This document shows, piece after piece, positions 10,640-23,470 of a stretch of 64,000 bases of DNA. The notes beneath the pieces were generated by a model. That model was not told the origin of the DNA. It searched no databases and saw only the letters and a list, made by a program, of their open reading frames with translations. The position numbers were made by a program, and so were the translations under genes. The DNA comes from Cocos nucifera (taxonomy: Eukaryota > Streptophyta > Magnoliopsida > Arecales > Arecaceae), in contig QRFJ01000495.1 of the NCBI GenBank assembly GCA_006176705.1, positions 496,001 through 560,000 of the forward strand. The letters run 5' to 3'. The stretch's first letter is position 1; every line of letters starts with the position of its first letter.

Positions 10640-11450
10640 AACAAAAAAATAAAATTCATCCCACTGAACTTGGTTAAATCTAAGTCATCTATTTTTTTTT
10701 AATCCCCAAAAATCCATCTCCCTTCAAAACCATACTCATAAGTTTGGCATCGACGAACAATCCGACGATATGCAATAAGTTTATATTTGGATACAAATTT
10801 GAAGAGTTTGGATAACAAAAAATTGAAAAAATAACAAGAATTAGTAAAATATAAATTTTAAACATATTTTTAAGTTAATTATTTAAAAATAAGTAAAAGA
10901 TAGGTAAAATTAACAAATGATAGCAAAAAGTCACTTGCAGCAATGTGATACTGTATCATTATTTTGCAACACAAATATTTCTTAATTAGTCATCAATGAT
11001 TTTTGAATAAATCATAAAATCCATATATAACTCAAAAATCGTTGACTAGTTTTGGTCCAATTCATTTGGAGAATAATTTGAAAAACTATTTAGTCAAGGG
11101 AAAAATTGAAAATAATTCAAAATTTTTGAATAATTCAGAGAATTTTGTGACTGTTCCAAACTAAATCTTAGGCTTCTCCTAGTAAACGACTAATGTGATC
11201 ATTCAATCATACAAACCTCTCAAAGGTCATTCACTCGTATCAAAGTTCCATTAAAAAAGTAGGGAAGACAGGACTTCATCAACATGTTTCCCTTAGTAGC
11301 AATGTTAGAATGACACAGAATTCTCATGCAAAACAGACACAAAAGAAGGCGTGTAATTTACCCATTGCCGACATGATTCGAGTCCATCCCTCCATTTGAA
11401 ATGGAAGATTCCTTTAGTTTTTTTTGTACATAACCGTTCCCATATATTGA
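10640..11450 (+). repeat. Block A, left copy (repeated at 62465-63220)
   Basis: This non-coding block aligns by eye with 62465-63220 in the same orientation. Shared landmarks include AAAAATAAAATTCATC, TTAGTAAAATATAAATTTT, GGATTCTCATGCAAAA-type and CATTGCCGACATGATT-type words in the same order. The divergence is clear, so the duplication is old. Confidence 0.75.
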
Positions 11451-13124
11451 TGAGATTTTGAGGGGTAAGGAAAAAAAAAAACGATGCCATCACTCAATTT
11501 TCCCTTGGGGACCCAGTATCTTTTGCGTGCAAAAGAATGATTGATCTTTTTTGCGCTGTAAATCATTGAATCTTGTTTTGTATAGCTACGTTTGCTTCGT
11601 GATCTATACCGATAGATATACGAGAGAAAAAAATTTGAATACTTTAAAAGTTGTGCAAAGAGTAATCCAATAGTTTATGCTGCGAAAGAAGATCAATCAC
11701 TCCTTCGTGCGACCGATACAATTCCCAATGTAAACACGGACGAGAAGAGGTAGTTGGCTAAGCTAGGTTTCCTCAGCCGCTACTAATGGAAGAGTCGCGA
11801 CGTCACCTCTAAATCTTTTTAAGCAAGAACCGTACATCACCAATGCATCTCTTTTGTATGAAACTTCTGCCAAGTTGCCGAAGCATCCCTGTTTTTATAT
11901 CCTATTTCATCTTCTTTCACTGATCCAATATCCATTCTGGAGTCAATTTAGTGCGGCGGTTGGCATTTATTTGGATTTAAGCATTCTTTTCACCTTTGTC
12001 ACGTTCTCATTTGGATGGTCGTAGTCTTGACTCTAAAAACATGGTTTTTAGCTCTTCAGGAGGGGCTTCCAAGTTGGTTCCTGCATGGGGGTGCAGCAAT
12101 CTATGTAAGCCATCGGATGCTGCCGTAAAATATCACCACCAGTTGCACTGGTCATTTTCAAAATGTGAATGCTCTGAAGAAGAAACGGTACGCCCGCATG
12201 TGAACAACCGCGCCTTTCTCGCCTCTCACCCCCTTGGAATTGGAAAACAGAGCCCAAAGAAAAGAACCGGGTTGGGTACATAAATGTGCATGCAGCTACG
12301 TTTCTTTTTTAAAAGGATCGGAAGCGTTTTTTTTCTTTAAAAAATGTTCAAAATACAAGAACTCATCCCATTGGTAGTGATTTTGTTACATTAAAACCAA
12401 AGCTGGACCACTGATTTCGAAACAAACCCCCTGACGGTGATTGTATGATGATGGGGGTCGTTTGTTTCCTTTAAACAATTCATCCAGTGTGAGAGGAGAA
12501 GCATGCACCTCCTTACAGTTTTCAAACTTTATAAAATGAATATCTTTCTGATTCCTTTTCTCCTTTTAGAGAAAAGATGGAGAATGAATAGAGAAAAGAA
12601 TAGCATATAGAGCGACCAGTGGCATAAAATAAAATAGGAAAATACGAAGGAATGCCTTAGCAGCATTGTTGTCTTACTTTTTCTGAAAAATACTTTTGGA
12701 CGCCAATTATATACATTATGCCCACAAAAGGTTCGAGAGGAAGCTGAAAACTCGACAACTCCGTAGTTGACTGATCTGCTATGTTTGGCAACAAATCCAC
12801 AGGTTGCTTCAATCTCCCCTTGCTGCATTGCAAGAGATTTGTCCTTGTATGCATGAGAGGAGCTGGAGCCATGTGGCATTGCTCCTCTCCTTTTTTTTTC
12901 AGTTAAACATAAGTGATTGTCTCGGTTATCACTAATGATATAACTAAAATCCTATAACATTTTAGTCATCAATTATGTTTCTTAAATTATTTCCCAAATT
13001 TCTTATAATTTCTTTATCTTAATTAGCAACCATCCATGTACCGCCTCGTTCCTTATTGTCTTCATATGAATGGTTAGGATTCATTATGGTAAAAGCATGA
13101 TTTGTAGATTTGAAGTTGTCAACA
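11451..13124. other. Unique non-coding DNA, nothing recognised
   Basis: Short open frames occur on both strands (11996-12283 plus, 12529-12879 minus), but they overlap each other and carry no domain I know. No transposon ends are visible. Confidence 0.4.
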
Positions 13125-13789
13125 TTTGAATAGGAGATTATTAATAATTTATATTAGAAAATAAAGGTTCCTATGGAAAATCTAGACTTTATGCCTCTAT
13201 TGGGCATTGCTCCTGACAATTATTCTAGGGCATTTGTTAAAAGGGGGCTAGTATAATATAAAACGAAATACAAAACATGATTCAACGTTAAACTAAACTG
13301 TCCTAATAGGTTATCACATATAAATACCCGAGATTTATTTGTATCTTAATTCTAGGACAGTTCGAAGAGAAGGAATGAGCTTCTAAAAGTATAACGTTTT
13401 TTATTTTAGGAGATTAAAATGCTGCAAAACCCTCACTTTTTTAGAAGCTTCTGTAAGAATTACGCTAGCAACTTCCAACTAATGCTTACTGTTGTTGCTC
13501 AATCTTTATTTTCAATAGATTTTAATTCCTTATAGTATCGAGTTGGCGTCTACGGGTTTTCAAGTCCAATTAAGTTTCTCCGATGACACGCTAGGATATC
13601 TAGGGGCGATTAAAGAAGCCCTCTGTGTTGCTAAATCTGATGCTAGTCATACCAATACGAAGACGGTCAAAAGATATCAAAATTATACCCCACTTAAAGG
13701 TGAAACTAGGCCTTTCCGAAGATTTCGGTAAAGAATTTGATAAAATATGGCAAAGATTCTCATCATGTTAGCATCAAAAGTGCATTAGC
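13125..13789 (+). repeat. Block B, left copy (repeated at 59765-60400)
   Basis: It aligns with 59765-60300 in the same orientation. Shared landmarks are ATAATTTATATTA, ACATGATTCA/TCATGATTCA, TATAACGTTTTTT, CAAGT(T)TCTCC followed by a GATATCTAG box, TCAAAATTATAC, and a final GTTAGCAT-AAAAGTGC. The block is then interrupted by the MITE and G2 and resumes at 57868. Confidence 0.78.
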
Positions 13790-14029
13790 TAAAGGTGCAA
13801 GCGGGCCGAGCCAAATTGAATAACTAGAAGCTTAATTTTGACTCCATTCAAAATATCCATGCTCAAAATTTAGCTTGATGCCGATCGAATCTTTATATTC
13901 CAAGCACAAATTTAGCTTGATAAAAAAAAAAAAAATCAAAATTAATTCAACTCGACTCAAATATCTATTGAGCCATAGTTGAGCTCGAAATCGAGTATTA
14001 ACCTATATATATATGTGTGTGTGTGTGTG
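13790..14029 (+). mobile_element. Left half of a MITE split by G2
   Basis: Starts TAAAGGTGCAAGCGGGCCGAGCC. The matching right half at 57695-57867 ends, read inward on the other strand, TAGGGGTATAAATAGGTTAAGC. The interior has repeated ACTCGA and GAGCTCGA words. This style is common in hAT-like plant MITEs. A target duplication is only weakly visible (GCATTAGC against TATGTAGC). Confidence 0.5.
14003..14029. repeat. (AT)n(GT)n microsatellite at the G2 insertion site
   Basis: An AT run followed by nine or so GT units directly precedes the LTR start TGTTGGGG at 14030. The sequence after the far end of G2 (57695) starts ATATATAT, so the original target was probably an AT repeat and the GT run grew afterwards. 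Confidence 0.8.
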
Positions 14030-14339
14030 TGTTGGGGATAAATTTCGCTCTGGTTGAAGCTCGATTTGATTATCAGCAGAAAGGCATCTATAATCACAGA
14101 AGAGCTCCAATCACGGCTTCAACGATCCCCAAAATGATCAGATTTCTTCTGAGCTTCTCCATCAGTCGAACTTCTTCTGGGCTTCTCCTTTAGTCAAACT
14201 TCTCTATCAATCGAATTTCTTTCATACTTTTCCATCAGTCGGACTCTTATCGGGCTTCTCCTTCAGCAGGACTCCATTTGGACTTCTCCGTCAGTCAAAC
14301 TCCTTTCAGACTTCTCTTTTAGTCGGACTCCTTTCGAGT
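14030..14339 (+). repeat. G2 5' LTR, first part (up to inversion breakpoint)
   Basis: It starts TGTTGGGGATAAA and contains the repeating CTTCTCCATCAGTCGAACTCC-like units typical of this LTR. At about 14339, after CCTTTCGAG, it stops and minus-strand RNase H begins. The rest of this LTR lies inverted at 28698-29849. Confidence 0.82.
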
Positions 14340-15980
14340 TTATCAAGATCGATCCAATGCCTACGCCCAAAGTATTGGATGAGCCATCCACATATAGGGC
14401 CCAGAAGCCTTCAGGAAGATCGATACTTTCTTCATTGGAGCTCAGCTGTAACCATAGAATGTCAATTTTATTCTGTTCAAGTTCGGCCTTATCCGAGATA
14501 GTGCATTTCACTACGAAATCTGCCAGTATTTGAGCTTTGATTAATGGCCGAGGTTGAAAGTTGATGTCAAATTCTGCAAGTTTAATTGCCCATTTTACGA
14601 TTCTTCTAGAGGTATCTGTTCGATAAAGAACTATCTTGATTGGCTGATCAGTGAGGAGAGTTATGGTGTGCCCCTGAAAATAAGGTCAGAATTTTTGGAC
14701 TACAATCAGTAGGGCATAAGTTAGTTTTTCTAACTTAGCGTAACTGATCTCGACGTTCCTCAAGACTCGACTTATGTAGTAGATCGACTGCTGCACTTTC
14801 GCCTCTTTTTTACTATGACTACTACAAGGGCCACTGGGAAGACCACCATATACAAAAATAATCTTTCTCCAGGTTCGGGCTTGGCCAATAGGGGAGGCGA
14901 GCCGAGGTAGCACTTGAGTTTTTCAAATGCTTGTTGACATTCAGTGTCCCAGTAGAAGTTCTTTGGCTATTTGAGAACTCAGAAGAAAGGCATGCATCAC
15001 TCGGTTGATCTTGAGACAAAATGGTTCAGGGCTGCCACCTTTTTCATTAGGTGTTGAACTTTCTTTATTGGAGCAGTCATATCTTGAATGGCTCGAATCT
15101 TCTCCAAATTTGCTTCAATCTCGTGCCTCGACACCATGAATCCCAAAAACATTTCTGAAGTCACACCAAAGATGCACTTAGTTGGATTCAACTTCATCTT
15201 GTATCTCCGAAGGGCACTGAAGGTCTCCTCAAGATCAGCTATGTGATTGTTTAAAGCTCGACTCTTGACAAGCATGTCATCTACATATACCTCTATGTTG
15301 CAACTGATTTGCTCCTTGAAAATCTTATTGACCAGGCGCTGGTATGTTGTTCCTCCATTTTTGAGCCCAAAAGGTATAACTCTGTAATAATAAAGACCAC
15401 GGTCAGTAATAAAAGCAGTTTTCTCCTCGTCCTTTGGCACCATTCGGATCTGATTGTAGTCAAAGAAGGCATTAATGAAAGTGAGGAGCTCATGGCCCAA
15501 GGTCACGTCCACTAGTCAATTAATTCTGGGAAGGGGATAACTATATTTTGGATAGGTTTTGTTTAACTTTTTGAAGTCTATGCACATCCTTCACTTGCCA
15601 TTTGCCTTCTTGACAAGGACCACATTGGAAACCCAATTCAGATAGGAGACTTCTCTGATAAATCCAGCCTTGAGGAGCTTGTCTACTTCTTCTGCAATTA
15701 CCTTCTATCTTTCTAGGGCATGGCTGTGCATCTTCTCTTTTACTGGCTGATATTTAGGATCAACAGCCAAACGATGTTCCATAACTTCGGCATCAATTTC
15801 TGGCATGTCAGTAGGGATCCAAACAAAAATATCTATATTTCTCCATAAAAATTTGACAAGTTGCTCTCGCACCTCTTCTTTTATATTGGAATCGATCTGT
15901 ACTATGTGATCCTTATTTTCATCATTCAATAGGACTGAGATAAGATTTTCCATGGGTTCTCTCCATTCTTCTATAAAATC
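14340..15980 (-). pseudogene. G2 reverse transcriptase and N-terminal RNase H (inverted block)
   Basis: On the minus strand the RT core carries AFITDRGLYYYRVIPFGLKN and the catalytic YVDD at 15287-15276, followed by LVKS and the usual LNPTKC motif. The connection region and RNase H follow, with WALYVDGSSN (first catalytic Asp) near 14400 and GVGIGSIL before the breakpoint at about 14340. A segment upstream of RT (15953-15705) matches the usual linker. Frames change between 14680 and 15000, and stops interrupt the RT front (about 15513-15700), so no polymerase could be made. Confidence 0.85.
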
Positions 15981-15983
15981 ATC

Positions 15984-16450
15984 CTAGACATCCAACCCAT
16001 CAACTGGGTAAGGATCAGACTGCTCATCCTTTTGCAGGATAATTGAATAGCAATATCTTGTCAAAACTTGGTCTTCTCTAATCTCTCCAATCTCGCAGCT
16101 TGTTGAAAACTTCATTTTCAGATAGTCGGTCGACATTATTGCCCAAAATGTATTTAGACTAGGTTGGCCAAGAATTGTATTATAAGTAGATGGAGCTTTT
16201 ACCATCAGAAAATCCACTTGCACCCTGGACTGCTTCGGATATCATCATGTAGCTATAGTTAAAGTTATCACACCTTCAACTAGCACTACATCACCAGTAA
16301 AGCCAACCAATAGACCATTAGTCTGAGTCGATTATTAGGTATGGACATTTTGAAGAAAGCATCACAAAATAAGACATCAGCCAAACTTTTATTATCCACA
16401 AGAATGCGACGTACATCATAGTCTGTGATATTTAAAGTTAAACCGCGTCG
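15984..16450 (-). pseudogene. G2 aspartic protease remnant
   Basis: The C-terminal half reads VDFLMVKAPSTYNTILGQPS, a hallmark of gypsy proteases. Upstream, the active-site region reads RRILVDNKSLADVLF where an intact enzyme would have a D-S/T-G triad, so the catalytic motif is damaged. Stops separate the two halves. Confidence 0.75.
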
Positions 16451-17179
16451 CTATGCGGAAACTGAACTCCTTGCGCATCTTCTTCGATGAAGGTGATGGG
16501 TTCCTCAGTTCTCCATCTTTTGGCTAACCCTTCAAATTCGTCGGCCTCTTGCCGAAGTCCCCAAAAGATGGTATTGATGATGTCGAGAGGTGGCCGATCT
16601 TCTTGCTGCTCCTTCCTCCTCGGTGGTTCTGTTTGCGGCAGTGCCCTCAGCCAATCTTCTCTTATCTCAGGCTGACGTCACAAAAATTGACCAAGTCGGC
16701 CTCGTCTGATGAGCTCTTCGATCTCATTTTGGAGCTATATATATTCTTTAGTATCGTGACTGTGGTCACGATGGTATAGATAGTACTTTGATAGTACTTG
16801 TTAGGATTGTGCTTGCTAGAATGAGTGCACATCCTTTCTTGCCTCGACAGCTGCTCCTTGATCTCCATCAGTACTTGAGTCTTTGGACCATTGAGAGAGG
16901 CATAGTTATGGAACCTTCTGGAAAAAGAGTCCCTTCGTGCCTTTCTATCATGGCTTCTTTGATGGCGAGCTCAAGAAGGTGTTCAGGCTCGCTTGCACTC
17001 AGGAGGAGTCCAAGAGCATGGCCAAACTTCATTCGACTTCTCTTCAACTATGGGCTTGCTAGACTCGCTCGTCTACCGCTCTCTTGCAGCTTCCTCATTC
17101 TTCAGTTTGAAGGTTTTTTCAACTCGGGCATAGCCTTCAGCCCCAGCAAGTAGGTCAGCAAAGTTCCTAAGATATTTCT
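16451..17179 (-). pseudogene. G2 gag, C-terminal half
   Basis: Minus-strand frames encode LQNEIEELIRRGRLGQFL after a decayed His/Cys box (around 16700-16760), and further upstream FADLLAGAEGYARVEKTFK (about 17160-17100). The copia element cuts the gag at 17175-17179. The N-terminal half continues at 27635. Confidence 0.75.
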
Positions 17180-19470
17180 AAAGGAAAATCACGATTTTCT
17201 ATATTAAATTTGCTCAGATCTGATTGGATCGAGAGGTATATTTCATAAATTTTCTTTTAGATTCAGATCAGATCTGACACTTTTCAGATCTAATTTTATG
17301 ATCTGATAAATAAAAAAATTAAATTAAATTAATTTTGAATTAATTTTATCTTGATTCTAGGTAATCTGATTACCCATTGATGATCCTATCGAAGCCCTGA
17401 GGTTCTGGATCTAGCCACGCAAGCACCTGGTCTTTACCAATATCCACTTAAATTGGATCTATATATCTTCTCCTTCTCTTTCTTCTCCAAAAATCAGATC
17501 TAAATCTGATTTGAAGGATATTCAAAACTTCTTCTGAAGATCACCCATCATCTTTGCAACAGTGCTGCCTTCTTCCTTTTTTGTCGGCCTTTTCTTGCCT
17601 GACTCGCACTAATCTGAAGGCCTAACTTCCTTGGGCATGGAGAGGAGAGAGAGGGCTAGATGGTGGCATGGAGAAGGGAGAGGGGTAGCCTTAGGGCATG
17701 GCTAAGAGGAGGAGATCTTAAAAGTGGGCGTAGATAGGGTCTATTTATAAACTCTGCTGCGCCATGTAGTGCTGCATCACCCCGGTCAATCATGTTGCTT
17801 CGTACAATCAGATCTAAATTTAATTGGTGGGATAACATCACCTGATCCAATCAGATGAGAGACCCACTAGTTCATTCTTATATGGCATCTAAGACTGGTC
17901 AAAGTAGATACCTAAGGGAAACATAAGTAGCAACCAAGAAGCAACCTGAAGTCCCATCCGTATGGGACTCCAGCGTCCCTATCCTTGGGCGCATGCCATC
18001 CTAGGCGTGCGCCCCCTTCTTTCCAATTTTTAGAGAGGGGACAAGCCCCTATCTGCTCTTCAATAAGTGCATGACACATGGGCAGATGTCTAAGGGTCAA
18101 AGGTCAACGTTTGACCAAGTCAAAGTACAAAAATTAGCAGATGATGGAAAATGGCAAGTGTTGTCTCAAATTTATCTTATAAATTAAGACAACCCTTTTC
18201 TAACTTGAACAAGCTCCAGTCAAATTAGGTAAAGGTACCTAAGTGAGTACAAACTCATTTAGCTCAGCCAAGATAACTTTTATGATAGAAAAAGAAAAAC
18301 GTTAGGCTCAATCATGTGCTAGCATGATTTTCTTGAACCTAATTGAATCTTATTCAAATCAATTGAACTGGATTAGTCCAGTTGATGATACCCAGATCCA
18401 AACTCTTGTTTGTGTGATCCAGTTAGGTTCAGTTCTGTATGGTAATGGGATATGTCATGATCTCTATCATCGACATCATCGAAACTCCTTTCGATGGATC
18501 AGAACTCTTCTGATTCGAACAACTTAGAATGATCGATCATCTAAGTCATTCTAATTGCTCCCAAAATCCACCAGTGACACCTAGCAGTATATGGTGGCAA
18601 CCCATCAGAGCTGAAAATGAACCTCTTGGTGCAGCTACCTTGTGTGATTAAGTTCTTCTATCTTGAGCCCCGATCAGATTAGGGTTAAGGTGAACTCGTC
18701 AAACCCTAGTCTCTATCATATGATGTAATCATTCGATTCAAGTCCAATGTGAAAATCTAAATAGAAACTCTTTCTATTATTTCACTCTCTACCATGGCCA
18801 TGGGCTTTCTGGACTTGATTCTCATGATCATCATAGGGCTGCTCCTCTACCACCGAGGTAGATAGATTCCATCTTGATGCAATCCAGTTCCTACAATGAA
18901 CATGCTATAGCCAACATACACCTCAGGGTTTGATATGGCTAGGAGACCGAGTAATGGTGTAGTCAAACTATAACACCCTCAAGGTGAACTGCCGATGCAT
19001 CTCAGGTCAAAGAACCAGACACACTACTGCAGCATCGAGTCAGTCATTCGACGAGAAGGTAGACTTCCTAATGACTACTCGAGGTGGTCACGCTCAGTGC
19101 CCTCGTTCTCTAACGAGTACCTGTACTCTCGCTCCGGTGTCTCCTACACCGTAGACTCAAGACTCATCTACTATAAGAGAAGCGATTGTACACCTAACCT
19201 TCCGGATCAATCACCATCCTCATGATGATCCTATGGTCAGGAGCATTTTATGAGTTAATAAATGAAATTATTCATGTCTTAAATTTTCAACTCTTGAAAA
19301 TATGAATTATCATTACCATTAACTCAAAGGGATGTATCACAGACACTAAATACACATATGTGATAGAAAATAACCCATTTTATTATTTATAGTCAAAATT
19401 ATAATTTTGCCCCTAGAAGTGTATTACAAGTGTCAGCCAATTCTGGCTTCTAGGGCACATATATCTAACA
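17180..19470 (-). repeat. Copia-1 3' LTR
   Basis: Read on the minus strand it starts TGTTAGATATATGTGCCC at 19470. Its far end, TTTTCCTTTA at 17180, is a mutated copy of TTTTTCTTCA. It includes a TATAAATAG box near 17745. A purine tract lies at 19471-19482. Confidence 0.9.
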
Positions 19471-19484
19471 ATCTCTCACTTGTC

Positions 19485-22400
19485 CTAAAGCCAATTGGCT
19501 ACAAGTCTAAGTCCCATCTTCTCAAGGTGGGCTTCGATCTTCTGCTGGCCCAATGGCTTTGTAAGTGGGTCTGCCACATTATCTATGGAGTCGACTCTCT
19601 TGACCTCGACGTAACCCTTCTCGAGGTAATCACGGATGAGGTGGTATCGCCGCTCAATGTGCTTGAATTTCTGATGAGACCTCAGCTCCTTAGCAAGGGC
19701 TATGGCATCATTGTTGTCGCAGTACAGAGGAATGGCATTTGATGGCATCACTCTGATCTCTGCAGCAAACTTTTTATATCAGAATGCCTCCTTTGCAGCT
19801 TCTGATGCAGCGATATATTCTGCTTTTATGGTGGAATCTGCTATCACTGTCTGTTTGAAACTTTTTCAACTGACAGCTCCACCATTACACACAAACAGAC
19901 TTTCAGATGTCGACTTTCGATCATCTATATCGGACATGAAATCCGAGTCTGTGTATCCCTGGACTTGGAGTTCTCCATTACCAAAGACCAGTACATCATA
20001 TCCTTAGTTCTTCTCAAGTACTTAAGGATACATTTCACAGAAGTCCAGTGTTCTTCACCTGGATTTGACTGATATCTGCTTGTGACACTCACAGCATGGG
20101 CTATATCAGGTCGTGTACATAGCATGGCATACATGAGGCTCCCTATTGCAGAAGCATAAGGGATCTTGCTCATGCGTTCTATTTCCTCAGGTGTGCTGGG
20201 GCACATCTTCTTGGAAAGATGAATACCATGTCTGAAGGGTATTAATTCCCTCTTAGAGTTTTCCATACTAAACCTCTTTAGTACTTTCCTCTATGTACAT
20301 CTTCTGTGAAAGTCCTAGCATCCTATTCGGTCTATCCTCTATAGACCTTAATTCCTAGAATAAAGGATGCTTCACCTAGGTCTTTCATGGAGAATTCCTT
20401 GGACAACCACATTTTGACTGATGGTCAACATGGAGAATATCATTTCCAATAAGGAGGATGTCATCCACGTACAATACGAGGAAGACAACAGCGCTCCCAC
20501 TGACCCTTTTGAAAACACATGGTTCCTCTTCATTTTTGATGAAACCAAACTTTTTGATCACATCATTAAAATGAGTGTTCCAGCTCCGAGATGCTTGCTT
20601 AAGTCCATATATGGACCTTTGCAGCTTGCAATACTTTATGATCATCATCACTAGATGTGAAATTTAAGGGCTGTTCTATATAGATATCTTTTTGAAGATA
20701 TCTATTTAAGAATGCCGTTTTCACATCCATTTACCATATTTCATAATCGAAATAGGCTGCAACAGCAAGCAATGTGCGAATGAATTTTAGCATAACTACT
20801 GACGAAAAGGTATCCTAATAGTCAATGCCTTTGCATTGACTATAACCTTTTGCCACTAATCTAGCTTTGAATGTCTCCACATTTTCATCTGCACCAATCT
20901 TTTTCTTGTAGATCAATTTACACCCAATAGGTACTATACCTTCTGGTGGATCTACCAAGGTCTAGACTTGGTTTTAGTGCATCAAGTCAATTTCTGACTT
21001 CATTGCCTTTGACCATTTTTCAGAGTTGAAATTTGACATCGCCTCGTTATAGGTTTTGGGATCATTACCATAAACCCCATTACCTATAAGGAATATTTCC
21101 TCTACATCCTCTGAAATAGTACCTAAGTACCTCTCAGGGGGACGAAAAATCCTTTTCGATTTACGAGGTGGAGGAGGTAGTGTATGGATTGGCTTAACCT
21201 AACTTGGTTCCATTTGGTCCTTAGCTTGTTGCTCTTGTGAGACTTTCTCATCGAGCTTGATCTGCTTTCTAATGCCACAATCTTGAATAAACTATTTTTC
21301 AAGAAAGATGGCATGTCGACTCACAATCACATTGTGGATCTTCTGGAAATGTAGAAATAGTATCCTAATGACTCTTTAGGATATCCTATGAATCGAGCTC
21401 TAAAGGACCTAAACTCTAACTTGTCCGCTTGTTGTCTTTTGACATGAGCCGGACAACCCCAAATTCTGAGATGACTCAGACTTGGTTTCTTACCATGCCA
21501 TATCTCATACGGTGTGGTAGGAAACAGTTTTAGAAGGAACCCTATTCAGTAAGTATATTGAAGTTAACAATGACAGTATCCCCAAAAAAAATTAGGAAAG
21601 GTCTGTGAAGCTCATCATGGATCGAACCATATCCTAATAGGGTCCGGTTCCTCCATTCTGAAACTTCGTTGAGTTGAGGTGTTCCTGGTGGAGTCCATTG
21701 AGAGACTATGCCATTTTCTTTGAGATAGTTCAGGAATTTCCAACTAAGGTATTCACCTCCTCGATCTGATCGAAGAACCTTAATGGAGTTTTTTAGTTTG
21801 CTTTTCTACTTCATGTCTGAATTCTTTGAACTTTTCAAAAGCTTCAGACTTGTGTCTCATAAGATACACATACCCATACCTAGATAAATCATCGGATAAA
21901 GGTAATGAAGTAGACAAAAGTTGCCTCTAGCCGGCACATCAAATGGGCCGCACACATCAGTATGTACTAGGGCAAGGAGATCCTGTGGCCCTTTCCCCAT
22001 GTCCAACAAAAGGGAGTTTAGTCATTTTGCCTTGAAGACAAGGATTCACAAGTTGGATATGACTCGAAAGTCAATGGACTCAATAGCCCAATTTTTCTCC
22101 AATTTGTTAATCCTATCTTCTGCTATATGACCTAATCTTAGGTGCCATAGATATCTATCATTTGGACTATCCCTAGGTCGTTTTGATTTTATGGCATTCA
22201 CGTTTTGCTCGAAAGTTAAAAATAGGATACATCAATATGTAACTGATAAAGACCATTAATAAGGAAACCATTTGCAATTTTATTTCTTTCATAAAGAATG
22301 TTACAATGGTCCTTAAGAAAAGGTGATCACATAAGCCTTCTTGTGCTAAGCATGAAACAGAAATCAAATTCCTGCTAGCTGCAGGCACATAATAACAGTC

Positions 22401-23470
22401 TTTTAAAACTAAGTCTAAACCAGATGGTAATCGAAGAGGGTATGTTCCCACGGCTACTGCAGCAACTCTTGCTCCATTACCGATACGCGTAGGATCATGT
22501 CTCCATCCCTCAGCCTCCTGCTATCCTCAAGACCCTGCATAGAAGTGCACAGATGAGCACTAGAACCAGAGTCAAGCACCCAACTGGATGCAGAAGAAAC
22601 CGTAAGGTTAGACTCAATAACGAGCATACCTCCAGAAGGACCACCTTCCTTCTTGTTCTTCAGGGTGGCCAGGTAAGTAGGGCAGTTCCGCTTCCAATGG
22701 CCGTCGCTGTTGCAATGGAAAATACTTTCCTTTATCATGGCCTTCTTAGCTTCTGCCTTTCTTCTTCTTTGATCCTTTCACCTTTTGCTTTTTCACAGAC
22801 TTCTTTTTCTTTCCAATAAGACTTTCTTTTGGAAGAAGTCCGTTCCATAGCAAGAACTGAGCCTTTAGAACCTTTCATAGAAAGCTCAGCGGTAACCAGC
22901 ATATTCATCAACTCGGCCAAGGAATTTTGAAGTTTATGCATGTGGTAATTCATGATGAATTGCCCATATGCATCAGTCAAGGATTGCAGAATAATATCAT
23001 TCTGCAGATCCAAGTCCAACTTCACACCGAGCTTCTCAAGCTCTTCCATGTCCTTGATCATTCATCAGACAGTGATCTTGGACTGACTGCCCATCACGCA
23101 TCTTAGCCTTAAAAAGTCATTTTAGTGACTTGATATTTGGCTGCGCGACTCTGTTCACCAAACATCTCTGCAGGTGAGCCAACATTTGGCGAGCAGTCCC
23201 GATATCTTCATGTTGGCGCTGGAAGCTCATCAGACATCGAGCCCAACATGTAGTATCTGGCCTTATTATCTTCGTCAATCCATTTTTCCAGAGACGCTCT
23301 CTGTTCAGCGGATGGACGAGCTGGTAAGGTGGGAGGGTCCTGGTCCAAAACATGTGTTAACTTCTCTGAACCCAAAATAATTTTGTAGTTCCTGAGCCAA
23401 TCTTTATAATTGGGTCCAGTCAGTCTATGTGTGTCCTAGGATACGTGCCTAGTGGGTTGGACGCAGACAT
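19485..23470 (-). pseudogene. Copia-1 gag-pol polyprotein remnant
   Basis: Gag starts at 23470 (MSASN). A zinc knuckle (HCNSDGHWKRNC, about 22714) has lost its first Cys. The protease reads WVLDSGSSAHLC near 22573, with the catalytic DSG intact. Integrase remnants follow (about 22130-20950). The reverse transcriptase has YVDD at 20471-20460, and RNase H ends with CDNNDAIALAKE and ADPLTKPLGQ, stopping at 19485-19487. Many stops and frameshifts break it, so it encodes no working polyprotein. Confidence 0.9.

Noticed and set aside
12529..12879. Overlapping minus-strand frames beginning MPHGSSSSH and MAPAPLMHT
   Set aside because: Two frames over the same bases are equally open and neither resembles a protein family I know, so no gene is called.
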